Shown: piece after piece, positions 63,879 to 64,000 of the stretch
Position numbering within the stretch: the first letter of the stretch is position 1
Layout: every line of letters starts with the position of its first letter
Assembly (NCBI GenBank): GCA_020091685.1
Contig: CM034596.1
Span: 1,716,555 to 1,780,554 of the forward strand
Source of the DNA: Lutjanus erythropterus
Taxonomy: Eukaryota; Chordata; Actinopteri; Lutjaniformes; Lutjanidae
Length of the DNA stretch: 64,000 nucleotides
Direction: 5' to 3'
The notes under the pieces: generated by a model
The model's database searches: none
What the model saw: the letters and a program-made list of their open reading frames with translations, nothing else
What the model was told of the DNA's origin: nothing
Position numbers and translations under genes: made by a program

Positions 63879-64000
63879 AACCGTCAGCAGGGATGCATCG
63901 GGGAGAATCCCGAGACTATTGAACTGACAGCTGACACGATCAGCCACATTGTACATAACGAGTACTGAGGACTATTGTGGCCCTGTGGCAAGATATTTAT
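63879..64000 (+). other. col5a2: 3'UTR of col5a2, partial
   Basis: The 122 nt after the stop codon are non-coding and contain no AATAAA-type polyadenylation signal, so the 3'UTR continues beyond the window. Confidence 0.85.

Overview
The window is vertebrate and most likely from a percomorph-type teleost. It carries one fibrillar collagen gene split into many small Gly-X-Y exons on the + strand, in AT-rich non-coding DNA full of teleost-style DNA transposon debris (Tc1, hAT and MITE families). The species assignment is inference from the repeat types and the compact introns.

The gene is col5a2, the pro-alpha2 chain of type V collagen. I could trace 53 consecutive coding exons (exon 2 to exon 54 in the human COL5A2 scheme) from 24321 to the stop codon at 63876-63878. 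They give 1475 residues after the split first codon. The order is: VWC domain with an unusually glycine-rich hinge (exon 2), short N-propeptide helix (exons 3-7), N-telopeptide (exon 8), an uninterrupted main triple helix (end of exon 8 to start of exon 51), then C-telopeptide and fibrillar C-propeptide (exons 51-54). All helix exons are phase 0 and 45, 54, 99, 108 or 162 nt long. The main helix is the canonical 1014 residues plus one extra Gly-Pro-Pro triplet. The two helical cross-link lysines fall at exactly 87 and 930, each followed by GHR, which independently supports the exon model. The C-propeptide has seven cysteines (the third replaced by Ser, as expected for a heterotrimer-only chain) and has lost the conserved N-glycosylation sequon of this domain. 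Exon 1 (5'UTR, signal peptide) was not found, and the window ends 122 nt into the 3'UTR.

Layout: 1-24320 is intron 1 or intron 1 plus upstream DNA, with no supportable coding exon and many repeats, including a hAT element with a perfect 8-bp target duplication (2700-3812), a 126-bp tandem array (8960-9535), and a 56-bp hairpin tandem array (22620-23250). 24321-63878 is the gene, and its longer introns carry further transposon relics: a tandemly expanded MITE interior in intron 2, hAT transposase debris in intron 31, nested MITEs with about 100-bp inverted ends in intron 33, and a Tc1 deletion derivative plus a large TA microsatellite inside an older MITE in intron 44. 63879-64000 is partial 3'UTR. 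No other protein gene, tRNA, rRNA or CRISPR array was recognised.
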